Assembly (NCBI RefSeq): GCF_946407605.1
Contig: NZ_CAMJOS010000009.1
Location: forward strand, 1 to 64,000
Length of the DNA stretch: 64,000 nt
From: an uncultured Prevotella sp.
GTDB taxonomy: Bacteria > Bacteroidota > Bacteroidia > Bacteroidales > Bacteroidaceae
Direction: 5' to 3'
Shown: piece by piece, positions 48,695 to 56,691 of the stretch
How the letters are laid out: the number at the start of each line of letters is the position of its first letter
Numbering within the stretch: the first letter of the stretch is position 1
Translations under genes and position numbers: made by a program
The notes under the pieces: model-generated
Seen by the model: the letters and a program-made list of their open reading frames with translations, nothing else
Databases searched by the model: none
What the model was told of the DNA's origin: nothing

Positions 48695-51442
48695 ATGGCA
48701 AAGAAACTGCAACTTGGCTATAGGGAGATAGAGCAACGATTAGCCGATTCGTTCAGTAAGGGTGTGAATCCATCTGAGGTGGGTTATCAATTACTCTATT
48801 CCTTTGGCAAAAGCGAACGTGACATTGAGCGTTACAAAGAGGGTAAGGGGGTACTTAAAACCTTTGATGGCTTGCTCATCAAGGGCCTTTTCTGCTATCA
48901 ACCCGTCAGTATGTTTGGCTTAACATCACAATTGGAACTACTAAAGACGGAACCACAGATTATCAAGGCAGCACCTAAGATCATTGCTGTAAGTGATGGT
49001 AAGTCAATTTTAGCTTATGATCTCAGGGAAAAAGATACTTATGAGAACCAACTGGAGCGACTGCCCTCTGACTTTGCTTTCTTCTATCCATTGATGGATG
49101 TAGAGCGCGTTCACTATGTGGAGGAGAGCCCTGCAGACATCAAGGCGGCAGAGAAATTAGCCAAACTTCATGACGAACTGCGAGCCTATAATGAGTTCCG
49201 TAGTAATGATGACCTGCACGACCTCAACATTTTTATAACCCGCCTGCTGTTCTGCTTCTTTGCAGAAGATACTGGCATCTTCGAGGAAAACCTTTTTACG
49301 AGTTCGATCCAACGATATACCAAGGAGGACGGTTCGGACCTATCAGACTATCTGGCACATACCTTTAATATTATGGATGTCTCGTTGCGCAGTCGTGAAA
49401 CGCTGAGCATCATCAAGCAGTTCCCCTATGTGAACGGTGGTCTGTTCTCCAAACATATTCAGATACCCAAGATGGGTGCTAAGGCCCGCAGGATTATCAT
49501 TGAGTGTGGCGAACTGGACTGGAAGGACATTAACCCAGACATTTTCGGCTCAATGATCCAGGCTGTGGTTAATCCTGAGGAACGCGCCAATCAGGGAATG
49601 CACTATACGAGTGTGCCAAACATCATGAAGGTGATTAACCCGTTGTTCTTGGATGAACTGCGTGGAGAATATAACAAGCTGAATGAGTTCTATGAGCAGA
49701 AACTTCAGATGAAGAATATTGGCGCACTCTCTGTGAAACAATTCTATGATGACTTGAAGCCTGTGATAAGAAAATGTGATGCTTTGTTGAAGCGCATGAG
49801 TCGCATGAAGTTCTTTGACCCTGCTTGTGGTAGCGGCAACTTCCTGATTATCACCTATAAGTGTTTGCGATTCCTCGAAATGGATATCCTTGCATTACAG
49901 CAGAAGTGTACCCCTCAAGGTGAAATCCTATTTGTGGATAACAGCGTTATATCGCTGAGCCAGTTTTACGGCATTGAGTTGCTCGACTTCCCTCACGAGG
50001 TGGCGATGCTGTCACTCTGGTTGGCAGAGCACCAGATGAACACCAAACTCAATGAGAACTTTGGCGTCAATACCAAGGCCCTGCCCTTGAAGAATATTAC
50101 CCAAATCGTCTGCGGCAATGCCTGTCGTATTGACTGGAATACAGTATGCCCACATACCCCAGATGAAGAGGTCTATATCTTTGGTAATCCACCGTATTTG
50201 GGAAGTCGGAACCAAACCGAAGATCATAAATCAGACATTGATTTCGTTCTTGGAAGAGTTAAATCGCATCGTCGATTTGATTATATTGCAAACTGGTTCT
50301 TTTTAGGTTCCAAATATATTAAAGGCTCGAAAGCGCGTCTTGCTTTTGTATCTACCAACTCCATATGCCAAGGAGAACAATTAAGCCTTTGGGATGAGGT
50401 CTTAGAAAATACGGAAATTGGCTTTGCCTATACGACATTTAACTGGACAAATAATGCAAAATATAATGCTGGCGTATCTGTAGTAATAATAGGCATTAGA
50501 GGGAAATGTAAAGAAAAATGTTTCTTATATGAAGGAGATGAGAAAAAAGAAGTAGATTCAATATCTCCTCGTTTGTCTAATGAGACTTTATATGTGTCTA
50601 TTCAAAAACAGACAAAGTCAATTTCTGATTTGCCTGAAATGAGAAGAGGTAATATGCCTAATGATAAAGAGTATTTAAGGTTGTCTGTTTATGAGAAGAA
50701 GCAGATGATTGACAACTATCCAGACTCATCAAAATATATAAGGCTACAGGTAGGTTCTGAAGAATTCATCAATAGCATTGAGCGATACTGTTTGTGGATT
50801 TCTGATGAGGATTATTCTTCCGCAATATCAATTCCACCAATTAAAGAGCGTGTTGATGCTGTTAGGGAATACCGACTTCATAGCAAAGATGTAACGTTAC
50901 ATGAGCAAGCAAAACGTCCACATCAGTTCAGAGAGTTCTTCGAGTGCGGCGAATGGTCGTTGCTGATTCCAATTGTATCTTCAGGAAGAAGAGATTATAT
51001 ACCAATTGGTTTTCCCCCAAATAAGACCATAGTGCCAAATTCTGCTCAAGTTGTCTATAATGCAGATTCTTTCTTATTTGGATTGTTGTCATCCAAATTG
51101 CACAATATGTGGGTAAAAAAGAATGCAGGAAGGATGAGAAGCGATTTTCGTTACTCAATTTTCCTATGTTACAACACCTTCCCCTTCCCCAAAATCTCTG
51201 CTGAGAAGAAGCAGGAGATAGAATCAGCAGCAGAGGAAGTGCTGATTACTCGTGAGTATTATCCTGAGAAGACTTTGGCAGAGCTTTATGACCCAGACAA
51301 GATGCCACAGGATTTGCGTGAGGCTCATGCCAAACTGGATGACATCGTGGAGAGTTGCTATCCTGGTTATCCTTTTGCCTCAGACGAAGCCCGTTTGGAG
51401 TGTCTGTTTAAGCTCTACGAAAAGATGACATCTGCGAAATAA
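48695..51442 (+). CDS. MmeI/YeeA-like DNA methyltransferase (adenine-N6 type)
   Basis: This is a large class I SAM-dependent DNA methyltransferase, probably the modification and target-recognition subunit of an anti-phage system. From ATG 48695 (MAKKLQLGYREI; 915 aa) there is an N-terminal region (about 1-190) with APKIIAVSDGKS. A helical spacer has the MmeI-type FGSMIQAVVN and GMHYTS. The methylase core has motif I FDPACGSGNF and motif IV GNPPY. A target-recognition/C-terminal part follows, with WSLLIPIVSSGRRDYIPIG and YNTFPFP. I cannot find the D-ExK nuclease of true MmeI, so cleavage, if any, must come from a partner. Bases about 50200-51150 (target recognition) look more AT-rich than the rest. 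TTG 48599 is an alternative start inside the leader hairpin. Confidence 0.85.
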   Translation: MAKKLQLGYREIEQRLADSFSKGVNPSEVGYQLLYSFGKSERDIERYKEGKGVLKTFDGLLIKGLFCYQPVSMFGLTSQLELLKTEPQIIKAAPKIIAVSDGKSILAYDLREKDTYENQLERLPSDFAFFYPLMDVERVHYVEESPADIKAAEKLAKLHDELRAYNEFRSNDDLHDLNIFITRLLFCFFAEDTGIFEENLFTSSIQRYTKEDGSDLSDYLAHTFNIMDVSLRSRETLSIIKQFPYVNGGLFSKHIQIPKMGAKARRIIIECGELDWKDINPDIFGSMIQAVVNPEERANQGMHYTSVPNIMKVINPLFLDELRGEYNKLNEFYEQKLQMKNIGALSVKQFYDDLKPVIRKCDALLKRMSRMKFFDPACGSGNFLIITYKCLRFLEMDILALQQKCTPQGEILFVDNSVISLSQFYGIELLDFPHEVAMLSLWLAEHQMNTKLNENFGVNTKALPLKNITQIVCGNACRIDWNTVCPHTPDEEVYIFGNPPYLGSRNQTEDHKSDIDFVLGRVKSHRRFDYIANWFFLGSKYIKGSKARLAFVSTNSICQGEQLSLWDEVLENTEIGFAYTTFNWTNNAKYNAGVSVVIIGIRGKCKEKCFLYEGDEKKEVDSISPRLSNETLYVSIQKQTKSISDLPEMRRGNMPNDKEYLRLSVYEKKQMIDNYPDSSKYIRLQVGSEEFINSIERYCLWISDEDYSSAISIPPIKERVDAVREYRLHSKDVTLHEQAKRPHQFREFFECGEWSLLIPIVSSGRRDYIPIGFPPNKTIVPNSAQVVYNADSFLFGLLSSKLHNMWVKKNAGRMRSDFRYSIFLCYNTFPFPKISAEKKQEIESAAEEVLITREYYPEKTLAELYDPDKMPQDLREAHAKLDDIVESCYPGYPFASDEARLECLFKLYEKMTSAK

Positions 51443-51453
51443 CGGCAGAAAAA

Positions 51454-51485
51454 TTTGGAAGTTACAGATAAAGTCCGTATCTTTG
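51454..51485 (+). promoter_or_regulatory. internal promoter of the two-gene cassette
   Basis: TTTG (51454-51457), 20 bases, TATCTTTG (51478-51485): exact consensus beginning 12 bases after the methyltransferase stop. Confidence 0.82.
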
Positions 51486-51510
51486 CAGTGTAATTGCAAA
51501 GAAGTGAGTT

Positions 51511-51633
51511 ATGAAACTGACAAAGGAAGAAGCACTGAAGCGTTTTAAAAACGCACTGAATCGCAAGAAGGCTTGGGAAGAAAAGTTCGAAGCGAAATAT
51601 GCTGATGTAACAAACTTGTACACAACAGCATAG
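51511..51633 (+). CDS. 40-aa small protein
   Basis: ATG 51511, 25 bases after the -7 box, opens MKLTKEEALKRFKNALNRKK and ends in TNLYTTA. It is a very charged, probably all-helical peptide, too short for the ORF track. The stop TAG abuts GGAG and the next start (51639), so the two are translated as a pair. The size, charge and pairing recall antitoxins or accessory regulators, but no family is recognised. Confidence 0.6.
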   Translation: MKLTKEEALKRFKNALNRKKAWEEKFEAKYADVTNLYTTA

Positions 51634-51638
51634 GAGTG

Positions 51639-52133
51639 ATGAACAATCTTTCCTTAGACTATATTAACACGAGGTCGCCATATCTGGTCAAACGAGCAGA
51701 TGATGGCGATTATGTGTTTCAGACTGCCAAGGGCGTTATCTATGGCATTGGTTTTATCGAGAACGACCCTCTTGGAGGATGCGAAACTTATCAGTTGTCC
51801 ATCAGTAACCAGAATAAACTCCATGCTTCATACGACCCAGATGTAAAGAACACCACACTTATTATTGTCGATGCGTTCTTCCGCGAGAACTTAGACGGCT
51901 TGCTTTATATGTGTGATACCAGTGATAGCCGTGAAGCTGCACGCAACCGACTGTTCTTGCGATGGTTTGAGGAATCTGCAGAACCAGAACGTTTTACAAT
52001 AAAGACGGCAAGTGCTGTGATAGAAGGGCAGGGGATATATGCTGCTATCATTGTTGAAAACCGGAACCCTATGGCCCAAGCAATTATTGATGACTTTGAA
52101 CTGACAGCAAAGATGCTGACAGAAGACAAATAA
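51639..52133 (+). CDS. hypothetical protein, possibly DUF6169-like
   Basis: A 164-aa cytoplasmic protein starts at ATG 51639 (GTG 51636 is the track start). It has YVFQTAKGVIYGIGFIEND, a beta-rich first half, then the helical DSREAARNRLFLRWFEESA, and a strand-helix end ENRNPMAQAIIDDFELT. It resembles small Bacteroidetes proteins I remember under DUF6169, with low certainty. It is cotranscribed with the 40-aa gene from a private promoter inside the methyltransferase-helicase gap. That arrangement fits an added module such as a toxin-antitoxin pair or an anti-defence sensor; this is conjecture. Confidence 0.6.
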   Translation: MNNLSLDYINTRSPYLVKRADDGDYVFQTAKGVIYGIGFIENDPLGGCETYQLSISNQNKLHASYDPDVKNTTLIIVDAFFRENLDGLLYMCDTSDSREAARNRLFLRWFEESAEPERFTIKTASAVIEGQGIYAAIIVENRNPMAQAIIDDFELTAKMLTEDK

Positions 52134-52153
52134 CAAAGCGCTACAAAACTAAG

Positions 52154-52182
52154 AATTCGAAACGTCTCTTAAGCTTGGCCGC
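52154..52182 (+). repeat. 29-nt shared leader element, copy B
   Basis: AATTCGAAACGTCTCTTAAG then CTTGGCCGC, 28/29 identical to copy A. A second weaker block follows: ATCTTTTGAGGAAAGGCGCTG here against ATCTTTTGGTGAAGGCACCG at 48562. Confidence 0.85.
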
Positions 52183-52198
52183 AGACAGACAAACGTAG

Positions 52199-52239
52199 AG
52201 AATATCTTTTGAGGAAAGGCGCTGAACTAAAGATATTCT
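52199..52239 (+). other. perfect 11-bp stem-loop before the helicase start
   Basis: AGAATATCTTT (52199-52209)/AAAGATATTCT (52229-52239). The loop contains GAGGAAAGG, the only ribosome-site-like sequence near the ATG at 52243. Folding would bring it close to the start codon, or hide it. Confidence 0.8.
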
Positions 52240-52242
52240 GAC

Positions 52243-54261
52243 ATGCTAAAAACTGAAAACACGATTGTTGATATCAAGTATCAACAGACAGGGACGGCTA
52301 CTGCCGTAAACCCCTTAGGAATGCGCGAGATGCAGGCAATGGCCTACGAACATCGTAACAAACGTTTCCTTCTGATTAAGGCACCTCCAGCCTCTGGAAA
52401 GAGCCGCGCACTGATGTTTATTGCACTTGATAAGTTGCAGAATCAGGGACTTAAGAGAGTTGTGGTGGCTGTGCCTGAAAAGAGTATTGGCCGCTCGTTT
52501 AAGAATACCAATCTGACGAATGGTGGCTTCTTTGCCAATTGGGCCGTACCAACATATTTCAATCTGACTGATGTCAAAAACGAGCAGGACAAGAAAGGTC
52601 GTTTTATTGAATTCTTCCGTCAGAATGGTGCGAAGATACTGGTTTGCGCCCATGCTACCCTGCGAAATGGCATGAAAGAACTGGAAGACGAAGCTTTTAA
52701 CGATACATTGTTGGCTATTGACGAGTTTCACCATACCAGTGCTGATGCCAATTCAAATCTTGGCGACGTGGTGCGCAGAGTGATGAACAACTCCACAGGA
52801 CATATCGTTGCTATGACAGGAAGCTATTTTAGAGGCGATGGTGTGCCTGTGCTCAGAGCAGAAGATGAGGCAAGATTCTTCCCTGTAACCTATAATTACT
52901 ACCAGCAACTAAACGGCTACAAATATTTGAAGAACCTGATTTTGGGTTATCACTTCTATCATGGTTCGTATCTGGATCGTATTGGTGAAGTGCTCGATAC
53001 CACGAAGAAAACGATTATCCACATACCCAGTGTGAATGCACGTAGTTCAACGGGACTCGGTAAGTATACTGAGACTGGCGAAATCATGAAAGTGATAGGT
53101 ACTGTCGAATCAAAAGATTATAATACTGGTATTTATAATGTAAGAACTGCTGATGGCAGACTGCTGAAGGTAGCAGACCTTGTGGAAGACGACCAGAAGG
53201 AGCGCAATATGGTGCAAGGATATCTGCAAAACATCAAGCATCGTGACGATGTGGACATTATTATTGCACTGGGTACAGCCAAGGAAGGATTTGACTGGCA
53301 GTGGTGTGAGATGTGTCTGACGGTTGGTGTACGTGGTTCGCTGACTGAAGTGATACAGATTATTGGAAGATGTACGCGTGACTGTGAAGGAAAAGAAACG
53401 GCTCGTTTTGTGAACCTGATAGCAATGCCGGATGCCGAGCAGGCAGAAGTGAAAGTGGCGGTAAATGACTTTTTGAAAGCAATTACCGCGTCGCTTCTGA
53501 TGGAACAGGTGATGGCACCCAGTTGGAAGTTTAAAACCATTAAGGACGAAGACGACGGTAAAGGCGATTTGACGCATACTATTGTTGTGGAAGGACTGAA
53601 GCCGCTGTCAAGCGAAAAGACAAAGACGATTGTTGAAAGTCAACTTGATGATTTGAAGGCTGCTGTATTGCAGGACGACATGATGGTCAAGGCGTTGAGT
53701 GGTTCTACTACAGCAGAAACGATTACCCAGCATATCATTCCAAAGATAATACGTGAACGTTATCCGGAGTTGACGGACGAAGAAATTGAGGAGGTGCGTC
53801 AGCGTTTGCTCCTCGACACCATCATTAAAGGCAATGATATTGTTAATGAAAAAGGTGAGCCAATCTCTTCGATACCAAGTAGTGGCGATGGTGAAGAGAA
53901 GAGTGAAGGAAACAGGCTGATAAAGATTGCCAATAGGTTTATCAATATTGACCAACTTAGTATTAACTTGATTGACACGATAAATCCTTTCCAGCGTGCT
54001 TACGAAGTTATATCTAAGTCGGTAGATGCTAAGACGCTCAAACTGATACAAGATACTATTGCAGAGCAGAAATATGATATGACCTTAGAACAGGCCATCA
54101 TTCTGTTCAAGGGTCCGTTGAAAGAATATGTGGCTGAGCATGATGGGAAAATACCATCAATGGATGATCCTGATCCAAGAGTAAGGGAGTTAGCCGTGGC
54201 TTATGCAAAGATATGGAACCAGAAACGCCGTCAATTGAGCGGACTAGAAATAGGAGAGTAG
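52243..54261 (+). CDS. SF2 DEAD/DEAH-type helicase, YeeB-like
   Basis: This 672-aa ATPase is the motor partner of the YeeA-like methyltransferase. Helicase motifs in order are motif I APPASGKSRA (about 45-54), Ia VVVAVPEKS, II DEFHH, III AMTGSYFRG, V ALGTAKEGFDW and VI QIIGRCTRD. The C-terminal half (about 430-672) is helical with no nuclease motif I recognise. Such helicases translocate on DNA between recognition and cleavage. The start follows the shared 29-nt element and a hairpin. The small gene at 54266 begins 4 bases after its stop, with GGAGAG overlapping the stop. Confidence 0.85.
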   Translation: MLKTENTIVDIKYQQTGTATAVNPLGMREMQAMAYEHRNKRFLLIKAPPASGKSRALMFIALDKLQNQGLKRVVVAVPEKSIGRSFKNTNLTNGGFFANWAVPTYFNLTDVKNEQDKKGRFIEFFRQNGAKILVCAHATLRNGMKELEDEAFNDTLLAIDEFHHTSADANSNLGDVVRRVMNNSTGHIVAMTGSYFRGDGVPVLRAEDEARFFPVTYNYYQQLNGYKYLKNLILGYHFYHGSYLDRIGEVLDTTKKTIIHIPSVNARSSTGLGKYTETGEIMKVIGTVESKDYNTGIYNVRTADGRLLKVADLVEDDQKERNMVQGYLQNIKHRDDVDIIIALGTAKEGFDWQWCEMCLTVGVRGSLTEVIQIIGRCTRDCEGKETARFVNLIAMPDAEQAEVKVAVNDFLKAITASLLMEQVMAPSWKFKTIKDEDDGKGDLTHTIVVEGLKPLSSEKTKTIVESQLDDLKAAVLQDDMMVKALSGSTTAETITQHIIPKIIRERYPELTDEEIEEVRQRLLLDTIIKGNDIVNEKGEPISSIPSSGDGEEKSEGNRLIKIANRFINIDQLSINLIDTINPFQRAYEVISKSVDAKTLKLIQDTIAEQKYDMTLEQAIILFKGPLKEYVAEHDGKIPSMDDPDPRVRELAVAYAKIWNQKRRQLSGLEIGE

Positions 54262-54265
54262 AGGC

Positions 54266-54508
54266 ATGAGTATGATTATAAGAGACATCAAGAAAGAATT
54301 GCTTGAACTATTTGATGATCCTTTGTTGGATGGCGCACGTCCTTTTGCTAAGGCCATTACTGCAGATGACAGAATCATGCAGAAGATTGCTGAGATAAAG
54401 GAATGGATAGCTCAAAATGGTCGTGAACCACAAAAGAATGGTAACTTGAAAGAGAAACTAATGTTTGCATCATTAACGACATTAAAAGAAAAGGGATTAT
54501 GGACATAG
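54266..54508 (+). CDS. 80-aa protein with LFDDPLL motif
   Basis: A small, probably helical, acidic/basic mixed protein: MSMIIRDIKKELLELFDDPL then LDG. The segment LLELFDDPLL is almost the same as LEALFDDPLL at the start of the next protein, suggesting a shared docking peptide or a duplicated N-terminus. The second half (EIKEWIAQNGREPQ, LMFASLTTLKEKGLW) has the pattern of small linker proteins. It overlaps the next gene by 10 bases, so translation is coupled. No known family is named. Confidence 0.7.
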   Translation: MSMIIRDIKKELLELFDDPLLDGARPFAKAITADDRIMQKIAEIKEWIAQNGREPQKNGNLKEKLMFASLTTLKEKGLWT

Positions 54509-55722
54509 ATAAAGAATTGGAGGCATTGTTTGATGACCCATTGTTGAATGTTAGCGAAGAAGAAAAGAGTCTTTTTGAAATTCCACAGGATATGCGAAGG
54601 GTGATTGCCAAGAAGAAAGCTGATTATGTGGCCCAACATAAACTCTGCGAGAACTTCGATGATTACAAACCCTTATTTGCGAAGGTACATCGTGAGTTGA
54701 AACAAGGACTGCGCTCGTTGGTCAAAATTACCAAGACTGCTACACTCGCTGAAGGTCGCTTTTATTTTGTAAGTGGACAAATGCTATTGTTGGAAAAGAT
54801 AGGGGAACTGAAGAAAAGTAGTAACTTCCTTCCAGATGCGAGAACGCGTTGTATTTATGAGAATGGTACTGAGTCGGACATCCTGTTACAAACACTTCGA
54901 AAGAATGTTGTGGGTGACGGGTATGCAGTAACAGAATTGCAGGAAGATGTTAATGGCAAGTTCTTTAGCAATTCTGATATAACAGCAGATGACAAAGTGA
55001 CGGGCTACATTTATGTACTTAGTTCATTATCGCAAGACCCTGTTATCAAAGACGTAAAGCATCTCTATAAGATTGGATTCTCGACAAATAGTGTTGAGCA
55101 AAGAATAGCAAATGCTGAGAATGAACCCACATACTTGATGGCTCCAGTAAAGATTCAAGCTACCTATAAGGTAGTTAATGTAAATTCTCAGAAGTTTGAA
55201 GACTTGATACATCAGGTATTAAAGCCAGCTCAATTCCAAGTGTCTGTATTCGACGATAAAGGTGCAGAGCATCAACCTCAAGAATGGTTCATAGTACCTT
55301 TGCCTGTTGTGGATGTAATTATCCAAAAAATCATGGATGGAAGTATTGTAGGATACACTTATAATCCTGAGCAAGAATGTTTGGAAAAACGAATAATAAA
55401 GGAGAAGTCTACATTCGATACCAAAGGCATGAAGGTTCTGACACTCAATATCAAGAAGATATACTTTGATGATATTCTGAGTGGTGCAAAGAAGATAGAG
55501 TATAGAGAATTGAAGCAGACGACACTCAACAAATATACCTATCTGGATGAATCTGATGGAAAACGCTATCTACGTCGATATGATGCAATACGTCTTTTTG
55601 TCGGTTATCATAAAGCTAGAGAAAGCGCCTTGGTTCAGGTGAAGGATATCACGTACAGGAATGGTGTCGTGGAATATCATTTAGGATTAATCTTAGAAGT
55701 AATAAATAATAAGCATAAGTAA
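54499..55722 (+). CDS. GIY-YIG (T5orf172) nuclease-like protein with C-terminal ASCH domain, YeeC-like
   Basis: This 407-aa protein has an N-terminal LEALFDDPLL motif, a helical region (about 25-160), and a T5orf172-type GIY-YIG domain (about 165-285). The domain shows GYIYVLSSL, LYKIGFSTNSVEQRI (catalytic-type Arg) and FEDLIHQVL (Glu and His). Residues about 310-407 form an ASCH domain (LTLNIKKIYFDDILSGAKKI, YDAIRLFVGYHK), a fold that binds RNA or modified bases. It may be the nuclease of the system, possibly sensing base modification through ASCH; that is inference. It fits the third position of the yeeA-yeeB-yeeC order. Confidence 0.83.
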   Translation: MDIDKELEALFDDPLLNVSEEEKSLFEIPQDMRRVIAKKKADYVAQHKLCENFDDYKPLFAKVHRELKQGLRSLVKITKTATLAEGRFYFVSGQMLLLEKIGELKKSSNFLPDARTRCIYENGTESDILLQTLRKNVVGDGYAVTELQEDVNGKFFSNSDITADDKVTGYIYVLSSLSQDPVIKDVKHLYKIGFSTNSVEQRIANAENEPTYLMAPVKIQATYKVVNVNSQKFEDLIHQVLKPAQFQVSVFDDKGAEHQPQEWFIVPLPVVDVIIQKIMDGSIVGYTYNPEQECLEKRIIKEKSTFDTKGMKVLTLNIKKIYFDDILSGAKKIEYRELKQTTLNKYTYLDESDGKRYLRRYDAIRLFVGYHKARESALVQVKDITYRNGVVEYHLGLILEVINNKHK

Positions 55723-55725
55723 ATC

Positions 55726-55839
55726 AAGTACACGCCTGAACCGACCCAGTTGTGTTCCGGCCTGACCTACGATGAGGTGCTTATCATAGACCCAACTCCG
55801 CCATTCACGCAAGAAGATTACGAACAAGACAACTTATAA
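55726..55839 (+). pseudogene. C-terminal coding remnant
   Basis: Directly after the GIY-YIG stop, and in the same frame, 37 codons read KYTPEPTQLCSGLTYDEV then LIIDPTPPFTQEDYEQDNL and a stop. There is no start codon, and the composition is protein-like and less AT-rich. This looks like the tail of a former gene whose 5' part was lost when the neighbouring genes arrived. The parent family is not recognised. Confidence 0.6.
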
Positions 55840-55845
55840 GAAAAG

Positions 55846-56601
55846 ATGCCCATCAATAAATACATAAGTACCAAAGATGCGGTCCGTCTAACCGGTCTTT
55901 CAACGCAGGAAATTTACGACCTGATTCATAACGGTACGCTTCCAGCTCGCAAAGCCCCCAAAAGCGGATGGCGTATTATGCCACAAGATCTGGCTGGATT
56001 AGGATTGATTAAGAATGAGTCAGACTCTATTGAAGAAGTTCCTCAAACGGAGGACTATATTTCTTATGTAGCAGATGAGGAGCATTACTCAGAGGTATTC
56101 AAACGGATGACAGAAGTGAAACATAGCTTGAAAATAGCAACGGCAAATCTAAAGAACTTTAGCGTTACTATTGAGTCAGATAGCGGAGATGAAAAACTAC
56201 GCTTATGCGACTTCTTCCTGTTACTTGTGGAGCGAGGTGTTCATGTTCAGGTGGTGTGCATGAAGCCTTTCGGATTCTACCTGTACACAAAGGAAAACTG
56301 CCCTCAACTTTTGGACAATCCTCTCTTCGAGTTACGTTATAACGAGCACAACCATATGAAATTATTCGTCTTTGATGATGAATGTGCTTACATTGGTTCT
56401 GCCAACATCACCTCGGCTGCTATAGGCATGCGGGTAAAAAGAAATCATGAAGCAGGGATGTTGGTTAGTGGGGAGAATCTAATAATGGCACCACTACGTC
56501 ATTTTGAAAAGGTTTGGGATAATCCAGACATATTTAAACATACCTGGAAACGTTTTACCAAAATGGCAAAGGAGTTAGAAAAAGCAGTATTATCTAAATA
56601 A
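55846..56601 (+). CDS. HTH domain fused to phospholipase D-like nuclease domain
   Basis: In this 251-aa protein, residues about 5-55 form an excisionase/MerR-type helix-turn-helix (STKDAVRLTGLSTQEIYDLI, then a GWRIMP wing). Residues about 75-240 are a PLD fold with one HKD motif, HMKLFVFDD plus IGSANITSAA. One motif per chain implies a dimer forming the active site, as in Nuc/BfiI-type nucleases. The HTH could read a specific DNA site, making this a DNA-guided nuclease or a self-regulator. It starts 6 bases after the coding remnant and is on the same strand as the restriction-like genes. Confidence 0.82.
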   Translation: MPINKYISTKDAVRLTGLSTQEIYDLIHNGTLPARKAPKSGWRIMPQDLAGLGLIKNESDSIEEVPQTEDYISYVADEEHYSEVFKRMTEVKHSLKIATANLKNFSVTIESDSGDEKLRLCDFFLLLVERGVHVQVVCMKPFGFYLYTKENCPQLLDNPLFELRYNEHNHMKLFVFDDECAYIGSANITSAAIGMRVKRNHEAGMLVSGENLIMAPLRHFEKVWDNPDIFKHTWKRFTKMAKELEKAVLSK

Positions 56602-56617
56602 ATTCTCTTTTGTTCGT

Positions 56618-56647
56618 TTTGGCTGAACAAAAAAATGATTATCTTTG
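56618..56647 (+). promoter_or_regulatory. promoter of the ASCH-like gene
   Basis: TTTG (56618-56621), 18 bases, TATCTTTG (56640-56647); 44 bases to the ATG. Confidence 0.7.
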
Positions 56648-56691
56648 CAAACAGAAAACAATAATTACGTATAACTAAAAATCATAAGACT

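Noticed and set aside
48695-56601. DISARM or BREX system
   Set aside because: There is no DUF1998 protein (DrmB), no PglZ and no BrxC/BrxL; only methylase, helicase and PLD classes are shared.
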